This document shows positions 58,780-64,000 of a stretch of 64,000 bases of DNA, piece by piece. This DNA comes from Warburgia ugandensis (lineage: Eukaryota; Streptophyta; Magnoliopsida; Canellales; Canellaceae): assembly GCA_035236585.1 (NCBI GenBank), contig CP141132.1, positions 23,225,945 to 23,289,944 on the forward strand, written 5' to 3'. Under the pieces are notes generated by a model. That model worked only from the letters and a program-made list of their open reading frames with translations, was not told the DNA's origin and did no database searches. Made by a program: the position numbers and the translations under genes. Numbering within the stretch: position 1 is the stretch's first letter; the number at the start of each line of letters is the position of its first letter.

Positions 58780-59230
58780 ATAGATGTGGGCTCATATTTC
58801 TTATCGATACTTTGTAATAATTTGGAGCCAACAACTATGACTATATGCAAAGTTGAACTATTCACCCAATTGAGTGAGGATGGTAGAGTGGCCACTTGAG
58901 TGAGGATAGGACTAGTCGACATAGAGAAAATCCACAAAATATTAGTGCTTTCCTTCCTTTCCCAAGTAACAAATTTCAGTTTGGGACTTTCAGAATGGAT
59001 CCATCCATAAAATTGAGTAAGTCTTGTCCTTTGGAGATGGACAATGATTGTCATCTCCAAACAACATGGTTAGACCTATCTAATTTAGTGTAAATATGGC
59101 ATGTGACATAAGAGATAGATGGAGGGTGAAATATAGGGAAGAAGGAATAGGATTGGTGTTGGCTGATGATACAGTGTTATTGGATGAATATTCATATGAC
59201 ACGGAAACTTGCAGTGGAAAATGGTGATGT
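58780..59230 (-). pseudogene. gag: Copia gag N-terminal part, degraded
   Basis: Read on the minus strand from about 59085: KLDRSNHVVWR, a stop, then QSLSISKGQDLLNFMDGSIL. This is the K.LDR.NY..WR.Q.L.....Q.LL.FLDG pattern found near the start of copia gag proteins. Later parts (about 58900-58790) read ILTQVATLPSSLNWVNSSTL and SKLLQSIDKKYEPTSIQ with weaker similarity. The gene continues at 50071 on the other side of the inserted LTR element. Confidence 0.75.
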
Positions 59231-59280
59231 GTCGGAAGGAAGAGAGATGGGAAGGAATGATGAGAGGTAATCAAGCTTGA

Positions 59281-59296
59281 TTATACTCTAATACCA
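59281..59296 (-). other. Copia primer-binding site, initiator tRNA-Met type
   Basis: The minus strand reads TGGTATTAGAGTATAA, immediately after the LTR end GTCA. It differs from TGGTATCAGAGC at two of the first twelve bases (C to T and C to T). Confidence 0.75.
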
Positions 59297-59452
59297 TGAC
59301 AAAAATAGAGGAGAAAAAGAAATGAACTGTTAAAGAATGAATTCCTCTTATAGTAGATCTTCCAAAGGTACATGTATTTATAATACAAAAGAGATAAGTT
59401 TTCCTAGTTTGATGAAGAGTAACAAAGGTGATGAATAATTCTAATTGTAACA
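59297..59452 (-). repeat. 5' LTR of the copia relic, about 156 bp
   Basis: On the minus strand it runs from TGTTACAATTAG (59452) to TTTTTGTCA (59297). It contains TATTATAAATACATG, a good TATA box, and an A/T-rich end. No second copy is seen, so the start is inferred from the TGTTA form and is less certain than the end. Confidence 0.65.
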
Positions 59453-59895
59453 TTCATGAAGATATCATTTGATTAGAGTCATTTAGCAAGAATTAGAGAG
59501 ATGAAATAGAAATTTATTTTCAGTTAAGGTTGATTAAGGATTCATTGATAGATGATGGTAAGATATTAGACGAGAGGATTTTAAAGTCATTTAAGAACCT
59601 ATATAGAAAATGGTTCCAAAACCATCTTCTATTTAGCCACCTTAGGAAATCAGTAAAAAATGAAGATAGTTCCCATGACTGATTTTAAAAGGTCATATTA
59701 GTTTTAGAAACCAACTTTTAAAGTTGGTTCACTTTCTCAAATAGACTTTAAAAGAGTTGGCTTTTAAAGTCAATTTTAAAAAACTGACTTTAGAAACTTT
59801 GTAAAAAGAAATTTTCATTGTTATTATACTACAATGTTAACCTGCTATTACAATATTTCTTTATACATTCAATGAACTATTACAATATTCCTACA
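59453..59895. other. CACTA-like subterminal fragment
   Basis: From about 59575 there are repeated TTTTAAAG/ACTTTTAAAG motifs in both orientations and a CCATCTTCT block that resemble the ends of the 47342-49528 element. I see no CACTA terminus or duplication here, so this is a relic or the edge of a related element. Confidence 0.5.
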
Positions 59896-60645
59896 TGATA
59901 AGTGTTCAATTTTGAAGAAGTACCCAATTAGTAGTCCATTTGTTATAAATTATAAGGCATTATTATTAGATCTTTTTCAAAATTCATAAGACGTGCATTT
60001 TTAAGCTAATAAATCAAATTTTTTATAATTTTCAAGTTGAGAAGCTAATCCATAAGCAATATGTGATTTTTTATAATTTTCTAGGATTTAGTTAGATTTT
60101 TACTCTTTGTAGCAATCAAGATGATGATCTAACGGCCAAGATTGATCAAGATGAGAATTCAAGATCAAGATCAAAAGATCGATTAAAAGGCCTAAATATC
60201 AACATCCCAAAGCTAAATCAAGAGTCAATATCATCCTAGGACAAGCAAAGAAGCAATTGAAGAAGCCAAAGGTGACTAGAGTAGGCCCGTGCATAAGCCA
60301 TGCATTTCCACCACTTATGCATGGAAGCCATGTAACCCACTTTTGCATTTAAGCCATGCAAAAGCGTGGTAAGCCAAATAGGACATGCAAAACTATGAAG
60401 CTAAGCATTCAAACCACTAAGGAATGAGGCATCAAAGTGAGCCATCAAGCTAGGAACACTATTTTAAGCAATTATACTATGCCAAAAGTGTGATTTTCAA
60501 GGAATAACTAGAAGATTTTGAGAGATATTTGTAAAAGGTAAGATGATCATGAGTAGGTGGGCCTAGCAAGAGAGAAAACCCCACTTTTCATTTCTATTTT
60601 TCATCTTTTTCCTACCACCCAATCTAGAGTTCCACAATTTTTACT

Positions 60646-60692
60646 GGAAGGAAGGAGGCACCTTCTTAAAAAAAAGTGGCATCTCTCCCTTG
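60646..60692 (+). other. Hairpin 1 in the solo Athila LTR
   Basis: AAGGAAGGAGGCACC pairs imperfectly with GTGGCATCTCTCCCTT, with a TTCTTAAAAAAAA loop. Confidence 0.6.
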
Positions 60693-60810
60693 TTTGGTTG
60701 CTACACTAAGCAGCTTCCTAATGAGGAAACCCCACCTCAAACCCTACATGCTTTCCCATATTTCCTATCTTTTATTTATTTCATTTCTATCTCTTTTCCA
60801 ACAACCAAAA

Positions 60811-60886
60811 ACCATGTATTTAGAATGGGAGGAGCACCATGCCATCTTCCTAAAAAAGTGGCACCTCCTCCCATTCTAAACATGGT
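60811..60886 (+). other. Hairpin 2 in the solo Athila LTR (strong stem)
   Basis: TTTAGAATGGGAGGAG at 60819-60834 is perfectly complementary to 60865-60880. Pairing extends outwards (ACCATGT with ACATGGT) past a 2-base bulge, and inwards through GCC(A)T/AGTGGC. It sits about 160 bp after hairpin 1. Confidence 0.85.
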
Positions 60887-62387
60887 AGCCATGATGTCAC
60901 CTTGCTTAGCTCATCTCTCCACCTAACTTTTCCTCATTGAAACCTTAGATCTACATGCATTTTACCTTCCTAGAATAGTTCCCATCCAACTGGTAATTCT
61001 TGAAGCATTGGAATTGAGCTATTCTTTTTTGGACTCCTCAAGTATTTTCTTTGTCTTTTGCACTTTAATTCTAGGTTAATAGTTTGATTCCAATTCATTG
61101 CTTTCATAGCTAGTTTTGTTCTTGTTTTGTTGGTCTAGTTTCACACACATAATTTCTCCTAGCTTTCCCTTAATTCTTTATTGTGTGTTCTTAGTCTTTC
61201 TTCCTTATTCATCAAAAGATTCAAGTTACTTCTTCTCTGGTAGTGACAGTGAAGAGAAGAAGTAGCTTGAATCCTCGCTTTCCCTCCTTGAAATTCACAA
61301 TTTTTTTAGAGATAGCTTAATTTTAGGCATTTTTTTCATTGGATAAACCCATTATTCTAGCCATCTATTCTCTTGGTTCTCTTTCAAGTCTTACTTATAT
61401 ATCATCTAAGTTTAGTTTGAGATCATGGGAGTGCGTTTTAGCTTTGATTTGAATCAAGTTTTAGATCATGAAGAGTGCCCAATTTTCAGATTTACACATG
61501 TATTATGCGCACCATTATAGGTGTATTTTGCCTTTGATTCAATAAAGCTATTTGAAGTTCCTTGTTGATGCATGTTTTTACTAGTAAATTAATTTCGATC
61601 TTAAGTGTTATCTTACATAAAAAATTATTGTTAATTTTCTTTCCATGCTTGGTTTGATTTGAGTTTGTTAAGTGGTTGAAATTTGGAAATTTCCCATTCA
61701 ATACATATGCCTAGTTTCCAGCAGCTTGCGTAGGTTATTCTCTTGATTCCATAGAAAATCATTTAGTTTGTTAGGTTATTCATTAAGTGCTCTGAGTAGA
61801 TTGAATGATAGTTAGCTATTGATTCACCAATATCATTCAATTGTTACCCCATGAACATGGATCATGCACATGGTATTTGGTAATTCCTCTTTAGATCTTT
61901 CTTTGTTTAATGTTTAAAATAAATTTATTAGTAGTTGATTAGTTGTTTACATCTTAATTTAGTTTTAGAAAGTTTCCTAATTGGGTTTTAGAAAGATCTA
62001 TTTTTAGAAAACTTTAGGATCAAGAAAGTGCTAATTTAGGAAAGTTTCCTTTAATACGTCTCCTTAAGTTGTCTAAATTCATTCATTCTAGTTTTGCATT
62101 AGCTTTTTTTATTAAACAAACGTTAGTTAGGAAAGCTTCTAATTTCATTGAATATATTTATTTTTAAAAAGTTTCCATTAGTTGTAGTTTCTAATTTTAT
62201 ACATGTTTCTCATTCCATGTTGTTTAAATTCTTAATTTAATTCAAAATTCATTTCTCTTTGGCTAAGATAAGCAACTTAAATAACATCCAATCAATTGAA
62301 AATTCTTTGAGATTCCTCATGAGATCGACCTCTCTCACTTGCAATACTACTTGATTCGAGTGCTTGCAAGTAATTTTAAAACATACA

Positions 62388-64000
62388 ATACTATATATAT
62401 TCAATGAACTAGTGATATCTTCCTGCACATTTGTGTAAACTTAATTATACATAACCTCCAATCAGCTCTTTCTCAAAAATAGTTATCTTTCATTAACATT
62501 AAGATTGAAAATTTTAGAGAAACTCATGACGCGATTCAACTAACCAAGAAAATCAGTTGTTCTAGAAGAGTTCAATTGTTTAAGTGCTCAATGGGAAAAA
62601 AGAAAAGAAAAAAGAAAGAAGTCAAATGCAATTGAAATCCAGTAGTGGTAAGCTCTAGTGAGTTTGATGCAAATGTAGACAATTCATAAAGGATTGCCAC
62701 TAAAAGAAGAAGTCAATAGTTTGAAGTGATTTCAGCTATTTTATGAATCTAATTGACTACACTAAGAAACTCAATCAATTTCTATTGGGCAACTTGCAAA
62801 GCTACGAGGAGTTAGTGGACTACAATAGTTAAAGAATCAAATCAACTACTTTTTATTAGCTATTATGGATCCAGCAGAATGACCTCTTGAAGATGTTTTT
62901 GAGGTTTGAGAAAATCGAGTTGACTGTCTCTAGAAAAGCAATCAATTGCCTATGAATTAGTTCTAGGTTGAAGTATAACTGATAGGATAGTTGAAGAGCA
63001 TGAAGAATAGTTAACTATGGAAGGAGGCACATCAAGAATACTTTACAAAATTTGGAATACATCTAAATATCTAGAGAAAACAATCAACTATTTTGGTAGT
63101 CAGGTTGTTGAGATGTCATTTTCAAACTTAAAACTTGTCACCTAATGAGATGTATCTATTTCAAACAGCTAGAATTTCATCTCCAATGGATCAATTGGCT
63201 ACAACACTATAAATTAGAGACCTTAGAATTCTCATATGAACTATTGAAAGAAACAAAATATCAAGTTCTCAAGCTCTCAAGCATATATTCAAGCAATAAG
63301 CTACAAGCTTGCTGTTTCCTTGTTCTTTCCACCTTTTGATTATAAATCCTTCTCTCTCAAATATTTTTTACCGAGATTTATGTTCTAAGAGAGAAAACTT
63401 TTTATTCAACACTTCTAGCATTTGAAAGAGTGGTGTAGCTCTCTTATTCTTGAAAATTTTTCTAAGTGTTTGTAAGAAGGCTGAGCTTACTTCAAGCATT
63501 CAAGTCCTTTGTTTGTGTGCTAGTACAATGTCAACTGATGACAACAAATCTTGTAGGAATTTAGCAGAACTCAAAGGTAGGTGTTACCTTGAGATAGTGA
63601 GACTAGGTGCTTCAGTTGGATGTTAGAACCATTATAAATTCTTATGTCTAGCTTCTTGTATGCTATAGTTTTTATTTCTGAAATTGTTCTTGTTCCTAAG
63701 CACTTAACTAGAAGTTCACAAAAGCTATTAGAACTTGATTTGAAGTTCTTTCCCATTCTTGGGACCTTACATGAACTAGGCCTCTTTCCTAGTTAAGATT
63801 GGATGCACCTAGCTGGTAAATTCTCATCAAATGGATCAAGAGGTATTTTGTTGTTTGTCATTTGCCATCTTTAGCCCTTGCATCACTTTCATCTCTTCCA
63901 CTAAGATAATTAAAGTTTCTTGATGATGACAACATAGGGTTTTGACTTGATGTTTGCATTTCATGAACATGGAGAAAAAATGAGCTTTGAAAGGCTGGAT
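62388..64000 (+). other. Non-coding sequence, possibly a copia-type LTR
   Basis: No protein similarity. From 62530 to 63200 the motif family ATCAATTG/ATCAACT/GTTGACT recurs about ten times. It is followed by a TATA-like box at 63208 and a T/C-rich stretch with AAGGCTGAGCTTAC near 63478. This is the general look of long copia (Sirevirus-type) LTRs, but no borders or second copy are visible inside the window. Confidence 0.35.
63208..63214 (+). promoter_or_regulatory. Candidate TATA box
   Basis: TATAAAT in an ACAACAC-TATAAAT-TAGAGAC context, downstream of the repeated ATCAACT-type motifs. Confidence 0.35.

Larger units (their letters stand above)
45075..59452 (-). mobile_element. Minus-strand Ty1/copia relic, split by two later insertions
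   Basis: Reading leftwards from 59452: short LTR, primer site, gag start, [8.7-kb LTR element], gag zinc knuckle, pre-integrase region, [CACTA element], integrase, reverse transcriptase, start of RNase H. The order gag-integrase-reverse transcriptase is that of copia, not gypsy. The element stops at about 45075 inside RNase H, and its 3' LTR is missing. All frames are broken. Confidence 0.87.
59896..62387 (+). mobile_element. Solo Athila-type LTR
   Basis: It starts TGATAAGTG, as in the first element, and ends AAACATACA. It is closest to the split LTR at 35593-41509. No primer site follows and no internal region precedes it. The flanking five bases (CTACA and ATACT) do not match, although ATTCAATGAACTA occurs a short distance outside both ends. 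Confidence 0.8.

Overview
The window is intergenic plant DNA, almost certainly from a seed plant. It is AT-rich, and nearly all of it is retrotransposons and DNA transposons inserted into one another. Every protein similarity I can recognise is to a transposable element, except one short fragment of mitochondrial nad5. No intact host gene, tRNA, rRNA or CRISPR array was found. The species cannot be named from the sequence. Family names are assigned by reading motifs by eye, without database searches.

Layout. (1) 147-12991 is a complete but decayed Athila-type Ty3/gypsy element with 2.3-kb LTRs, a tRNA-Asp-type primer site and a perfect ATTTT target duplication. (2) 13040-20886 holds a nuclear copy of part of mitochondrial nad5, a CT/GT microsatellite, and the left part of a second gypsy element (LTR end, tRNA-iMet-type primer site, gag). 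Its gag is split by a 4.3-kb solo LTR (15813-20129). (3) About 20887-35592 is an Athila tandem array with the order partial internal region, LTR, internal region, LTR. The middle LTR (23396-25457) serves both units. The array sits inside an older Athila-type LTR that continues at 35593-41509. That LTR is itself split by a reverse-strand LTR at 36511-39958. (4) 41737-43658 is a 5'-truncated RTE-clade LINE with a GATGA-repeat tail and a 10-bp target duplication. (5) 45075-59452 is a minus-strand Ty1/copia relic. It was split by a 2.2-kb CACTA transposon (47342-49528, duplication TGG) and by an 8.7-kb LTR element (50072-58774, duplication ATTGG). The latter has very similar LTRs but no recognisable protein domain inside. 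(6) 59453-64000 holds CACTA-like sequence, another solo Athila-type LTR (59896-62387) with strong hairpins, and a possible copia-type LTR.

How the parts work together. The Athila copies share one gene order: gag, protease, reverse transcriptase, RNase H, integrase, then a 1.5-1.8-kb non-coding tail. All copies are broken by stops, frameshifts and lost catalytic residues. Many stops are TAG where glutamine is expected, as cytosine-methylation decay would give. The longest surviving frame is a 295-residue reverse transcriptase at 21093-21980. The only element that looks recent is the non-coding one at 50072-58774; if it ever moved, it needed proteins from elsewhere.
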